A model generated the notes under the pieces. It made no database searches, was not told the origin of the DNA, and saw only the letters and a program-made list of their open reading frames with translations. 64,000 bases of DNA, taken from positions 248,001-312,000 of the forward strand of contig NZ_FYEW01000002.1 of the NCBI RefSeq assembly GCF_900187375.1, given 5' to 3'. Of this stretch, positions 27,254-35,975 are shown in pieces. Positions within the stretch are counted from its first letter, which is position 1. Each line of letters starts with the position of its first letter. The position numbers and the translations under genes are program-made. This stretch comes from Hymenobacter gelipurpurascens (lineage in GTDB: Bacteria; Bacteroidota; Bacteroidia; Cytophagales; Hymenobacteraceae).

Positions 27254-28009
27254 TTACTTCACGCGGCCTTCTACTTTGGCCTCAATGAGCTTGCCTTGCT
27301 TGGTTTGCTCTCGAATGGCTTCGATGAAGGCGCTACGGAGCAGCACATTGGTGTGGCGGAACTTAACCGGCTTGAAGAACACCATATTGTCGCCGCCCGT
27401 GGCCAGGTAGTCAGAAATGGCGATGGTGTATGTCCGGGTCAGATCCAATGGTTTGCCGTTGATAAGCAGGTTTTGGGGCTTGCCCTCCGGCGAAACCGTG
27501 AATGCAGCTCCTGAAACGGGCATTTTGGTGCGCGCGGCGTAGTCGAACAACTCTTGCACTACAGGGCCGGGAGCATCTATCACCACCAGCTCATTCTCAA
27601 ACGGCATGAGCTCAAAAATAGAGCCTACCGTAACGGGGCCGGCCGGAATAGGAGCCCGTAGGCCACCATTCGACATCACGCCCAGGTCAACGGGCTGGCC
27701 AATCTCCTTGCTGGCCCGCATCCGCTGAATGTCGGACGTGAAGTTGGAGAGCGGCGACTCGCCGTTGTTCTTCGTGATGGCCACGGGAGCGGTGCCAATT
27801 ACCTCGGTCATCTGGGCCGTTACGCGCTGGCGGTAGGGCTCAATGGTGGCGGCGGCCGTCGGGTCGTCGGGGATGGATTTGCCGACGGGCAGGCCCGTTA
27901 CGGGCGCTAGCTGCGCTTTAGGCTGGTAAACAGCGCGCTGGCAGGCCGGCGCCAGAGCTACGGCCGTTAGCAGGCCCAGGGCCGCCACGCGAGAACGAAG
28001 GAAGTGCAT
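27254..28009 (-). CDS. 5'-nucleotidase C-terminal domain lipoprotein
   Basis: A 251-residue lipoprotein (start at 28009; MHFLRSRVAALGLLTAVALAPAC, lipobox ending APAC). It carries only the substrate-binding C-terminal domain of UshA-type 5'-nucleotidases. Marks: ESPLSNFTSDIQRMRAS, VMSNGGLRAPIPAGPVTVGSIFELMPFENELVV, and YTIAISDYLATGGDNMVFF. It precedes the catalytic-half gene by 77 bases on the same strand, so the two products probably work together as a split enzyme, one anchored by lipid and the other Tat-exported. Confidence 0.88.
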   Translation of the reverse strand: MHFLRSRVAALGLLTAVALAPACQRAVYQPKAQLAPVTGLPVGKSIPDDPTAAATIEPYRQRVTAQMTEVIGTAPVAITKNNGESPLSNFTSDIQRMRASKEIGQPVDLGVMSNGGLRAPIPAGPVTVGSIFELMPFENELVVIDAPGPVVQELFDYAARTKMPVSGAAFTVSPEGKPQNLLINGKPLDLTRTYTIAISDYLATGGDNMVFFKPVKFRHTNVLLRSAFIEAIREQTKQGKLIEAKVEGRVK

Positions 28010-28327
28010 CAGGTTCAGAGGGGAAATGAAATCCGAGGGGCAAAGATACGGCACCCGCGCGGGAGTTGCGCGGCCTAGGCCAGTACCCGGAAGCAGCCGG
28101 TGGCAAAACAGCCCGTGGCGGGCGCCAGTTCAACGCGCCTTATCTCGGGAGTTAGGGCCATTAATCAAGGAGCTTGGCTGATCAGTATCGGTCTGTATAC
28201 TTCATCTGTTGAAAGCCTGATTATGGCAAGTGGCCTAGGCCTCTCTGGCAAACACCTGTTTATGCCTCCGAAACGGTATCTTTAGCCCGCTTTCCTTTGC
28301 CTGATTTCCACCCCACCCCGCCGAATT

Positions 28328-30106
28328 ATGGCCGATTCGCCTAGCTCCACCCCGGTTTCCTTTTCTGAGTTTGAAGCCGTCACGACCACGCAATGGCAGG
28401 AGCGCATTCGCCGAGACCTGAAAGGACAGGACCCGGCCACGCTTACCTGGAATACTCCCGACGGCCTCACCCTGGAGCCCTTTTACCACCGCGAGGCGCT
28501 GGACTCACTAGGCGGCGCGCCCACGCCCCTAGTGCGCACGGCTTCGGCCTGGCGCAACGTGCCTACCTACACCGTCCCGTCCGGCGACCGGGGCCACGCC
28601 GCCATCAGCCGCGCCGCCGAAGGGCTGCGCCGCGGGGCTGATGGGGCCCACTTCCTGCTCTCAAATGCGGCTGCGTTTGATGTGGGCTACCTGCACCAGC
28701 AAATGCCACTGCACAGCGCCTATGTAGGCTACTCCATGCGGAGTGGCCTAGGCGAGCTGGTGCAGCGCCTGCAGGAGCTGGAGCTCACGCCCCGGGGCTT
28801 TGTAGTCCTCGACCCCATTACGTGCCACGCGCCCGATATGTCTGCGCAGTTTGGTGAGCTTCGGAAGGCAATGCTGCTGGCGCAGGGCTGGCCGGAAATG
28901 CACGTTGTGGGCATCAACTCGGCGTATTACGCCGACCGCGGCGCCACCATTACGCAGCAGATTGCCTTTGCGCTGGCCACGGCGGCTACGTATCTGAGCG
29001 AGCTGCCAAAGGACGAGCTGACGGTGGAAATGGTAGCACGCAGTCTGCATCTGCATGTGGGCATCAACCCGAATTATTTCTTTGAAATAGCGAAGCTGCG
29101 GGCCTTGCGTCGCCTGTTTGCCACGCTGCTACAGGCCTACGGCGTACCCACTGAGCTTGCGCAGGAGCTGCCTATTTTCGCCAGCACCTCTTCCTGGAGC
29201 CAAACCACGCTCGATCCGCACACCAACCTGCTACGCGTAACCACCGAGGCCATGAGTGCCGTGTTGGGCGGGGCTACGGCCGTGAGCGTAGGCCGGTTTG
29301 ATAGCTTGTTTCATGAGTCGAGCGAGTTCTCGGAGCGGCTGGCGCGCAACCTGCCTATTCTGCTCCGCGAAGAGGCCTACATGGGCCGCGTGCAGGACCC
29401 AGCGGCCGGCTCCTATTACCTCGAAACGCTTACCGACCAACTCTCGCACCAAGCCTGGACTTTGTTTCAGAAGATTGAGGCCGAGGGTGGCCTACCGGGC
29501 GCTACGGGGCTGGTGCTGCAGGAGCTGCACGCCTCGGCGCAGGCCCAGTTCCGGCGCATCGCCAACGGCGAGCAGGTGGTAGTGGGCACCAACAAATTCC
29601 AGAACCCCAACGAGCAGTTCGACTACAACCCCAAGCGCCTGCTGCGCAGCCGGGAGTTCGATAGCACCCGCGCTACCTACCCTACGGAGGTGCTGCGCCT
29701 GGCCACGGCCATGCACTTCGACCGCCGCGAGCGGAAAAAGAAGCGGGCAGCCCTGGTGCTGCTGGGCGCCCACACCAACCAGCATATTCTGGAGTCGTTT
29801 CTGGAAACGCTGCCGCGCATGGAGCGGCCGGAGCTGCGCGATGCCCACCCGGAAAGCACGCTGTCGGTGCTGTTTTCGTCGGCGGAGGAGGCTACGCTGA
29901 TGTACGCCACGCCGGAGCAGTTTGGGCGCCTGGCGCGCGCCATCAGCCACGTCCCCATTGATGAACCCAACTTCCTGCCCCCTGCCCTGCTCACCGCCGA
30001 TCTGCCTACCATGCAGGAAGCCATCCGTGTGTTTGGCTTCAAGGAATTCACCGTGCAAGGCTACAGCACCGAGGACGTACTGGCCCGTTTGCAGGGGAAG
30101 AAGTAA
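28328..30106 (+). CDS. mutA: Methylmalonyl-CoA mutase small subunit
   Basis: The 592-residue beta (small) subunit of adenosylcobalamin-dependent methylmalonyl-CoA mutase, which interconverts succinyl-CoA and (R)-methylmalonyl-CoA. It has the TIM-barrel fold (FEAVTTTQWQERIRRDLKG at the start; NYFFEIAKLRALRRLFA and QTTLDPHTNLLRVTTEAMSAVLGGA in the middle; VQDPAAGSYYLETLTDQL). The C-terminal domain lacks the DxHxxG cobalamin-ligand motif, as expected for the non-catalytic subunit. It precedes mutB by 135 bases, most of which is a REP-like hairpin. Confidence 0.95.
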   Translation: MADSPSSTPVSFSEFEAVTTTQWQERIRRDLKGQDPATLTWNTPDGLTLEPFYHREALDSLGGAPTPLVRTASAWRNVPTYTVPSGDRGHAAISRAAEGLRRGADGAHFLLSNAAAFDVGYLHQQMPLHSAYVGYSMRSGLGELVQRLQELELTPRGFVVLDPITCHAPDMSAQFGELRKAMLLAQGWPEMHVVGINSAYYADRGATITQQIAFALATAATYLSELPKDELTVEMVARSLHLHVGINPNYFFEIAKLRALRRLFATLLQAYGVPTELAQELPIFASTSSWSQTTLDPHTNLLRVTTEAMSAVLGGATAVSVGRFDSLFHESSEFSERLARNLPILLREEAYMGRVQDPAAGSYYLETLTDQLSHQAWTLFQKIEAEGGLPGATGLVLQELHASAQAQFRRIANGEQVVVGTNKFQNPNEQFDYNPKRLLRSREFDSTRATYPTEVLRLATAMHFDRRERKKKRAALVLLGAHTNQHILESFLETLPRMERPELRDAHPESTLSVLFSSAEEATLMYATPEQFGRLARAISHVPIDEPNFLPPALLTADLPTMQEAIRVFGFKEFTVQGYSTEDVLARLQGKK

Positions 30107-30115
30107 TTAAACCAC

Positions 30116-30220
30116 CGTCATGCTTGATCTAGCGTCCGCTTGCCGAAGCCTCTCTCCCGCTTCGTCCTCACGTTTGGAGTTAGCTAGAGGTAGAGATGCT
30201 TCGGCAAGCTCAGCATGACA
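30116..30220. repeat. REP-like inverted repeat inside the mutAB operon
   Basis: Imperfect hairpin. The right arm (GAGATGCTTCGGCAAGCTCA...) matches the short arm type seen at 24495. The left arm is the longer type with CTTGATCTAGCGTCCGCTTG inserted. It fills nearly all of the gap between mutA and mutB and ends 21 bases before the mutB start. Confidence 0.75.
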
Positions 30221-30241
30221 ACAAGCACCACACGATACCCG

Positions 30242-32362
30242 ATGAAGCCCGACTTCTCTCAGATACTCTACGACGCAGCCCAGCTGCCTGCGCCACCCGC
30301 CGAAACCACTGAAACCATCACGCCGGAAGGCATTCCGCTCAAGAATTTTTACACGGCGCACGATGTGACTGGCCTAGGCCACCTCGGGTTCGGGGCGGGT
30401 GTGGCGCCGTACCTGCGCGGGCCGTACGCCACCATGTACGTGCAGAACCCCTGGACCATCCGGCAGTACGCGGGCTTTAGTACGGCCGAGGAATCCAATG
30501 CTTTCTACCGTCGCAACCTGGCGGGCGGGCAGAAGGGCCTTTCGGTGGCGTTTGATTTGGCCACTCACCGGGGCTACGACTCCGACCACCCGCGCGTGGT
30601 GGGCGATGTGGGCAAGGCCGGCGTGGCCATCGACTCAGTGGAGGATATGAAGATTCTGTTTGAGCAGATTCCCTTGGATCAGATGTCGGTGAGCATGACC
30701 ATGAACGGGGCGGTGCTGCCGGTGCTGGCTTTTTACATTGTGGCGGCTGAGGAACAAGGTGTAACGCCCGAGAAGCTAGCGGGCACTATTCAGAACGATA
30801 TTCTGAAGGAGTTCATGGTGCGCAACACCTACATCTACCCGCCCCTGCCGAGTATGCGCATCATTGCGGATATCTTCAGCTACACGGCGCAGCACATGCC
30901 CAAGTTCAACAGCATCAGCATCTCGGGCTACCACATGCAGGAAGCCGGAGCCACCGCCGATATTGAACTGGCCTACACCCTCGCCGATGGCCTGGAGTAC
31001 GTGCGCGCCGGCCTCGCGGCGGGCATGACGATTGACCAATTTGCGCCTCGCCTGTCGTTTTTCTGGGCCATTGGCATGAACCACTTCATGGAAATTGCCA
31101 AGATGCGCGCCGGCCGCCTGCTGTGGGCCAAGCTCATTCAGCAGTTTCAGCCCCAGAACCCCAAGAGCCTGGCCCTGCGCACGCACTGCCAGACCTCGGG
31201 CTACTCGCTCACCGAGCAGGACCCCTTCAACAACGTGGCCCGCACCTGCATTGAGGCCATGGCCGCGGCCCTGGGAGGCACCCAGAGCCTGCACACCAAT
31301 GCCCTCGACGAGGCCATTGCCCTGCCCACCGACTTCTCGGCCCGCATTGCGCGCAACACCCAGCTCTACCTCCAGCACGAAACCGACATTACCCGCGTGG
31401 TAGACCCCTGGGGCGGCTCTTACTACGTGGAAAGCCTCACCCACGAGCTGGCCGACAAAGCCTGGGCCCTGATTCAGGAAGTGGAGGAGCTGGGCGGCAT
31501 GGCCAAAGCCATTGAGACTGGCCTACCGAAGATGCGCATTGAGGAAGCCTCGGCCCGCAAGCAGGCCCGCATCGACTCGCACAAGGAAATAGTGGTGGGC
31601 GTGAACAAGTACCGCCCCAGCGAGGAACAGAAGATTGACGTGCTCGACATCGACAACGCTGCCGTGCGCGAGTCGCAGATTGCGCGCCTGAACCAGATTA
31701 AGGCCGAGCGCGATGGCGCCACCGTGCAGCAGGCCCTGGATGCCCTCACGGAAGCAGCCCGCTCCGGTAGCGAGAACCTGCTGGCGCTGGCCATACAGGC
31801 GGCTCGCTTGCGCGCTACGCTAGGTGAAATTTCCGATGCCCTGGAGAAAGTATACGGCCGCCACCAGGCCACTATTCGCGCCATTTCGGGCGTGTATTCT
31901 GCCGAGATGAACTACGACGAGGAATTCGCGAAGGCCCGCCAGGCTGCCGACGACTTTGCCGCCAAGGAAGGCCGCCGCCCCCGCATGATGGTGGCCAAAA
32001 TGGGCCAGGACGGCCACGACCGAGGCTCCAAGATCATTGCCACCTCCTTCGCCGACGTGGGCTTCGACGTGGATATTGCGCCCCTGTTCCAAACCCCCGA
32101 CGAAGTAGCCCGCCAGGCCGCCGAGAACGACGTGCACGTGGTGGGCGTGAGCAGCCTCGCCGCCGGCCACAAAACCCTAATTCCGCAGCTCATTGAGGAG
32201 CTCCGGCAGCTCGGCCGCGAAGACATCCTCGTCATTGCCGGCGGCGTCATCCCCGCCCAGGACTACGACTTCCTCTACAACGCCGGCGTTGTCGGCGTGT
32301 ATGGCCCCGGGACGGTTATTGCCGTGGCAGCGCAGGAGATATTGGAGAAGTTGGGAGAGTAG
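30242..32362 (+). CDS. mutB: Methylmalonyl-CoA mutase large (catalytic) subunit
   Basis: The 706-residue alpha subunit. I chose the ATG at 30242 ([15 protein letters not shown]); the earlier ATG at 30215 lies within the REP element. The TIM barrel contains the substrate motifs [20 protein letters not shown] and [19 protein letters not shown]. The C-terminal cobalamin-binding domain begins near 575 and has DGHDRG (His ligand) near residue 590, then [16 protein letters not shown] and VIAGGVIP. It links propionate or odd-chain metabolism with the TCA cycle. The chaperone GTPase MeaB is encoded at 57029. A copy of TGGCCTAGGCCA lies within the coding sequence at 30370. Confidence 0.97.
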   Translation: MKPDFSQILYDAAQLPAPPAETTETITPEGIPLKNFYTAHDVTGLGHLGFGAGVAPYLRGPYATMYVQNPWTIRQYAGFSTAEESNAFYRRNLAGGQKGLSVAFDLATHRGYDSDHPRVVGDVGKAGVAIDSVEDMKILFEQIPLDQMSVSMTMNGAVLPVLAFYIVAAEEQGVTPEKLAGTIQNDILKEFMVRNTYIYPPLPSMRIIADIFSYTAQHMPKFNSISISGYHMQEAGATADIELAYTLADGLEYVRAGLAAGMTIDQFAPRLSFFWAIGMNHFMEIAKMRAGRLLWAKLIQQFQPQNPKSLALRTHCQTSGYSLTEQDPFNNVARTCIEAMAAALGGTQSLHTNALDEAIALPTDFSARIARNTQLYLQHETDITRVVDPWGGSYYVESLTHELADKAWALIQEVEELGGMAKAIETGLPKMRIEEASARKQARIDSHKEIVVGVNKYRPSEEQKIDVLDIDNAAVRESQIARLNQIKAERDGATVQQALDALTEAARSGSENLLALAIQAARLRATLGEISDALEKVYGRHQATIRAISGVYSAEMNYDEEFAKARQAADDFAAKEGRRPRMMVAKMGQDGHDRGSKIIATSFADVGFDVDIAPLFQTPDEVARQAAENDVHVVGVSSLAAGHKTLIPQLIEELRQLGREDILVIAGGVIPAQDYDFLYNAGVVGVYGPGTVIAVAAQEILEKLGE

Positions 32363-32391
32363 TTATATATTAAAATCTAAAATATATTAAA

Positions 32392-33345
32392 ATGGCTGCT
32401 GCTCGGAGAGACATTAAGAGAAAGGAAACTAATGTAGGGCCTTACATTAGGAAGGAATATCCTTCTTCTGATGAAAATTTTGAAAATTTAGTACACAACT
32501 GGACACACCTAAAAGATGATATTGTTCTTTTCTTAGGAGCCGGGGCCTCTATTGGAGCTAAGAATATTGACAATGAATTTCTTCCTAGTGCTTATGAATT
32601 AAGAAATGAGATATGGAAAAAATTTATGCTCCGACCCGACGAGAAAGACACATATGATTTTTCTGAGCTAACACTGATGACATTAGAAAATGCCGCTAGT
32701 TTAGCTCAAATAAAAGGCTCAAGGAGGTTACTTGAAAACTTTTTGGCTAAAAGGTTTCAAGTAGATAAAACTTTGTGGCATCACTCAACCCTCAAATACT
32801 TATATCCAAAATCCATATTCACTACAAATTATGATAATTTGATAGAAATTGGATATAGACACTCTAATTCGAATCACCCACCTATTCATCCAGTTTTCAA
32901 TAATAGTCCCCAGCTTAACAACAAACATGTGCCGTTGTATAAACCACATGGATCAATCGAATTTCCAAATGCAAATGTAAAAGAAGGAGGCTTTGTTATT
33001 ACACAGTTCGATTATTACGAAATTATCAAGAGCAGGAAGGAAATGCTAGAAAAATTCTTGACCGATATACAAGATAAAACTGTTATTTTTATTGGATATA
33101 GTTTTATGGACTTAGATATTTCTTCAATACTCTACAATTTAAATAGATCAGCCAATTGCCAATGCTGGTACGCTGTATTTCCAAGAAATGATGCTGATGT
33201 CAGAAATATGCTTCGCGAAAAATTTGGAATAAGGCAGATAAACAGAACATTTTTCGATTTTATTATCGATCTAGATGAAGCTATTGACTTCATACCTAGC
33301 GAACAAAAATTTAATAAAGTAGATTTAAGCTTTTATCAGAACTAA
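32392..33345 (+). CDS. SIR2-like domain protein (candidate NAD-consuming effector)
   Basis: A 317-residue protein of the SIR2-like family (SIR2_2 type) common in antiphage systems such as DSR, Thoeris ThsA and SIR2-HerA, where it destroys NAD+. Seen in the sequence: an N-terminal extension (1-42), NAD-binding LFLGAGAS (46-53; GAGAS 49-53), TTNYD 144-148 with the catalytic-type Asn146, KPHGS 184-188 with the catalytic-type His186, and a C-terminal Rossmann strand VIFIGYSFMDLD (231-242). There is no obvious sensor domain after it. DNA is far more AT-rich than the mutB gene 29 bases upstream, which suggests transfer. The next gene, 11 bases on, encodes a nucleotidyltransferase. The antiphage role is inferred. 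Confidence 0.88.
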   Translation: MAAARRDIKRKETNVGPYIRKEYPSSDENFENLVHNWTHLKDDIVLFLGAGASIGAKNIDNEFLPSAYELRNEIWKKFMLRPDEKDTYDFSELTLMTLENAASLAQIKGSRRLLENFLAKRFQVDKTLWHHSTLKYLYPKSIFTTNYDNLIEIGYRHSNSNHPPIHPVFNNSPQLNNKHVPLYKPHGSIEFPNANVKEGGFVITQFDYYEIIKSRKEMLEKFLTDIQDKTVIFIGYSFMDLDISSILYNLNRSANCQCWYAVFPRNDADVRNMLREKFGIRQINRTFFDFIIDLDEAIDFIPSEQKFNKVDLSFYQN

Positions 33346-33356
33346 AGCACAAACTA

Positions 33357-34118
33357 ATGACAGCTTCGGATCAATATATACTTGAAGTAATTGCACGCAG
33401 ATCAGTTACCCCTGTGCACCTAGGAGACGCGCGACTGTATTCCATATTATCTATTATCAGAAATTGGGCTGGCAGTGCTCTAAATGACATAAAACTTTCT
33501 GGATCTTCAGCTAAAAACTTAGTTGTACAAGGTCAGCCAGACACGGATATATTTATATCAATAAAAAGTTCCTCGGATGCCACACTTAAAACCATATACG
33601 AATCATTAAATAGCACGTTGAGGTCTAATGGTATTATAGCAAGTAAAAGAACAGTAGCTCTTAATATTAATTATAATGGACTGGACATAGACCTAGTACC
33701 AGGGAAAGTACAACCCGGATATAAAATTTGGCACAGCCTTTATAATTCCGAATCAGATAGCTGGCTCCAAACTAATATAGATGAGCATATTAAAATAGTA
33801 AAGAATTCAGGCAGGGATCAAGAAATACGAGCTATCAAGATCTGGGCAAAGCAAAACCAATTAAAATTTCCTTCACTATACCTTGAATCTCTGGTTATAG
33901 ACGCATTGTACAACAGAAGCAAAGAAAATTTAGCCACCAACATATTCATAGTATTCAAATTTCTAAATGAAAACGTCGAATTAAGAAGAGTGGTTGACCC
34001 AGCTAATACGAATAATGTTTTATCATCCTATATGCTTACAAGCAGAGAAAAACAAAACATTGCTAAAGCAGCAGGAAAGGCATATAATGAAAATTATTGG
34101 AATAACATCATAAATTAA
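33357..34118 (+). CDS. OAS/CD-NTase-like nucleotidyltransferase
   Basis: A 253-residue nucleotidyltransferase of the polymerase-beta fold. GS at 49-50 (LSGSSAKNL) followed by DTDIF gives the DxD pair at 62 and 64, and GLDIDL supplies the third Asp (110 or 112). The helical second domain has IRAIKIWAKQNQ (158-168) and PSLYLESLVIDAL (172-184), then VVDPANTNNVLS (212-223), like the DPxxxxNN element of 2'-5' oligoadenylate synthases, CD-NTases and archaeal CCA-adding enzymes. It probably makes an oligonucleotide signal or modifies a partner. It shares the AT-rich composition of the SIR2 gene, with which it forms an operon. Which class of NTase it is remains open. Confidence 0.8.
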   Translation: MTASDQYILEVIARRSVTPVHLGDARLYSILSIIRNWAGSALNDIKLSGSSAKNLVVQGQPDTDIFISIKSSSDATLKTIYESLNSTLRSNGIIASKRTVALNINYNGLDIDLVPGKVQPGYKIWHSLYNSESDSWLQTNIDEHIKIVKNSGRDQEIRAIKIWAKQNQLKFPSLYLESLVIDALYNRSKENLATNIFIVFKFLNENVELRRVVDPANTNNVLSSYMLTSREKQNIAKAAGKAYNENYWNNIIN

Positions 34119-34126
34119 TTATCTGA

Positions 34127-34567
34127 ATGCGCATTGACGAAATAGACCAGGAAGACGCGGATATTGACTGGTTTGCCACGGATAGCAACGGCTATATCCT
34201 GCACGTGGCTTCCGGAGGCGGGATACTGCCCGAATCGGTGGCGGCTTCTCAGGAGGCGCTGCTGGAGCTGCATCAGTATTTCCTGACGCGGCCGGCTAGC
34301 GGTTCGGCGGAGGCGGTACAGCTGGAAGTGGGGGCCGATGAGAGCAGCTACCCCGGCGCGGCGCGCTATGCCCAGCGCGGCCTGTTTTCCTTCGCCAAAG
34401 CGCGCCTCCACGAGCGGGCCGATTCGCGGTATTACGTGGTGGCTAGGCCAGTCAAGCCGCTGACAGTGGCGGACCTGCCGGAGCGCATTGCCGCGCTGCT
34501 CCAAAAAACCTGGCTGCCTGGCTCGGTAGCCGACCTGACTACCCTGGACGTTTCCAGTATCTCATAG
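34127..34567 (+). CDS. Hypothetical protein, 146 residues
   Basis: An acidic soluble protein (MRIDEIDQEDADIDWFATDSNGYILHVASGGGILPESVAASQEAL...) with no signal peptide or membrane segment. It starts 8 bases after the nucleotidyltransferase stop but is GC-rich like the host genome and contains a TAGGCCAG word, so it belongs to the resident DNA rather than the AT-rich island. The VASGGG and YYVVARPVKPLTVADLPERI segments were not recognised as a family. Co-transcription with the island genes is possible because of the tight spacing. Confidence 0.65.
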   Translation: MRIDEIDQEDADIDWFATDSNGYILHVASGGGILPESVAASQEALLELHQYFLTRPASGSAEAVQLEVGADESSYPGAARYAQRGLFSFAKARLHERADSRYYVVARPVKPLTVADLPERIAALLQKTWLPGSVADLTTLDVSSIS

Positions 34568-34582
34568 TACCCTGGTGCTAAA

Positions 34583-34810
34583 CGAACGTCATTCCGAGCG
34601 CAGTCGAGGAATCTCGTGTGCTGACTCTGCTTGTTACTTCGCACGTCATCCTGAGCCCAGCGAAGGATCTACTCACGTGAGAGCGACTGGCCTAGCGCCT
34701 CGTGCTGACGTGAGAAGATCCTTCGCTGGGCTCAGGATGACGTGCTGTTGTGTGGGGTTGTCATGGCAACGTCATTCCGAGCGGAATTCCTCGGCCAGCT
34801 CGGAATGACA
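34583..34810. repeat. Composite of three REP-like hairpins
   Basis: The central element has perfect 30-base arms at 34641-34670 and 34716-34745 (core CATCCTGAGCCCAGCGAAGG). It is flanked by single-arm or small-hairpin relatives that begin AACGTCATTCCGAGC at about 34585 and 34769, the latter pairing with GCTCGGAATGACA. The loop of the central element contains ACTGGCCTAG. The gap on to 35101 shows nothing else. Confidence 0.7.
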
Positions 34811-35101
34811 TTTTAAGAGAATACCGATTTTCAGCAAGTACTGGTTTCCTCCCCTACTCGCAGTGCCACGCCGCCCGAGCCGACGCATAGCTTTCTTCGC
34901 CGGGCCCTACTCCACTTCGGCTGCTAGGCCACTCCACAGTCTGCAAGAACGGCTAGGCCAGTGGAGGTCGCCAGAAATAGAGCAGGTATGAGGCTGGCAC
35001 TGAAAAGAAACTCCTCGCTCGATATATAGAGGTTCGCCTGAATAGTGTACCTTCTTGTCAGTCTTAAGCCCTTGTTGTACCACCCTCAACCCCACCACTC
35101 T

Positions 35102-35494
35102 ATGGATGCATTGACGACAACAATTATGGACGAGATTCGGCAAGCCAACAAAACCTTCGAGCAGACCTTCGGGAAAGGCGACGGCATGGGCATGGCCCGA
35201 CTCTATACTTCCGATGGTATGCTGCTACCCACCGGCAGCGAGCCTGTGCAGGGCCACGAGGGCATTGCCGCTTTCTGGCAGGGCGCCATGCAAATGGGCA
35301 TCAAAGAGGCCAACCTGCGCTCCGTGGAAGTAGAGCAGCTGAACCCCGATACGGCCATCGAAATGGGCAACTATCAGCTATTCGGCCATAATCATCAGAT
35401 CCTCGACCACGGAAAATACGTGGTGGTCTGGAAACACGAAGGCAACAATTGGAAGCTGCACCGCGACATCTGGAACAGCAGCCAGGGGGCCTAG
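35102..35494 (+). CDS. NTF2-like (SnoaL/DUF4440-type) protein
   Basis: A 130-residue cone-shaped NTF2-like fold protein. The start at 35102 (MDALTTTIMDEIRQANKTF) gives the typical N-terminal helix. Then come ARLYTSDGMLLPTGSEPVQGHEGIAAFWQGAMQMGI, the conserved YTxDgxxlp..g...G..aI..f pattern, and DHGKYVVVWKHEGNNWKLHRDIWNS at the C-terminus, where the W..HRD ending is diagnostic. Members include ketosteroid isomerase-like enzymes and scaffolds. The substrate is unknown. The stop is TAG in GGGCCTAG. Confidence 0.8.
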   Translation: MDALTTTIMDEIRQANKTFEQTFGKGDGMGMARLYTSDGMLLPTGSEPVQGHEGIAAFWQGAMQMGIKEANLRSVEVEQLNPDTAIEMGNYQLFGHNHQILDHGKYVVVWKHEGNNWKLHRDIWNSSQGA

Positions 35495-35975
35495 CGCCCC
35501 GTTAGGCTCACGTTTTTGGGGCCGCCTCACTTATCAGGTAAGACGGCACACGGCCCCAAGCCCCTATGCTGAACCGGCTCGCCCTACGGCGGGTCGGTTT
35601 TGGTTTGCACGGGGCTCAGCAACAGGAATGCCTCCGGCTATTCAAACTCAGTTGGTGCAGCAGAGCAGATAGCGCATTAAGCAAGCGCCCGAAGAATCTG
35701 CAGCTCTGCTTACTGGCCTAGCGAGGGAAACCACTGGATAACCCAGGCTTCGGGATGGGGCAAGTCAGCTTCAGAGTGGCCTAGGGACGCCATGGAGCGG
35801 GAAATAGTCGCTCAGAATTGGTGGCTAGGCAACACGCGCGGCGGTGTTAGGGATTGTACCTGATTTTGCTACCTTATGGCTCTTATCCTATTTGGGCCCA
35901 GGCAGATACGTGGGCCAGCTCACCCCGGCGCCTGGCGGGCGGTGGGTTTCTGTTTCGTTGCTATATCCATTTCGT
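35495..35975 (+). other. Intergenic region with a weak terminator
   Basis: This gap of 481 bases holds a hairpin at 35572-35599 (AACCGGCTCGCC / GGCGGGTCGGTT, followed by TTGG), which may end transcription of the NTF2-like gene. It also holds an outer GGGGCCG/CGGCCCC pair nearby and three GGCCTA words. No gene was recognised, and the frame open from 35844 is only an upstream extension of the next gene. Confidence 0.45.

Noticed and set aside
32392..33345. Classical sirtuin deacetylase
   Set aside because: The sequence lacks the zinc-binding Cys pairs of deacetylase sirtuins and has the TTNYD/KPHGS pattern of the SIR2-like family linked to NAD cleavage.
34641..34745. CRISPR-like repeats
   Set aside because: The repeats are inverted pairs with one loop, not evenly spaced direct repeats with unique spacers, and there are no cas genes in the window.
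34575..34808. Open frame of 77 codons on the plus strand
   Set aside because: It is made of the arms of the REP-like hairpins and has no protein-like character.
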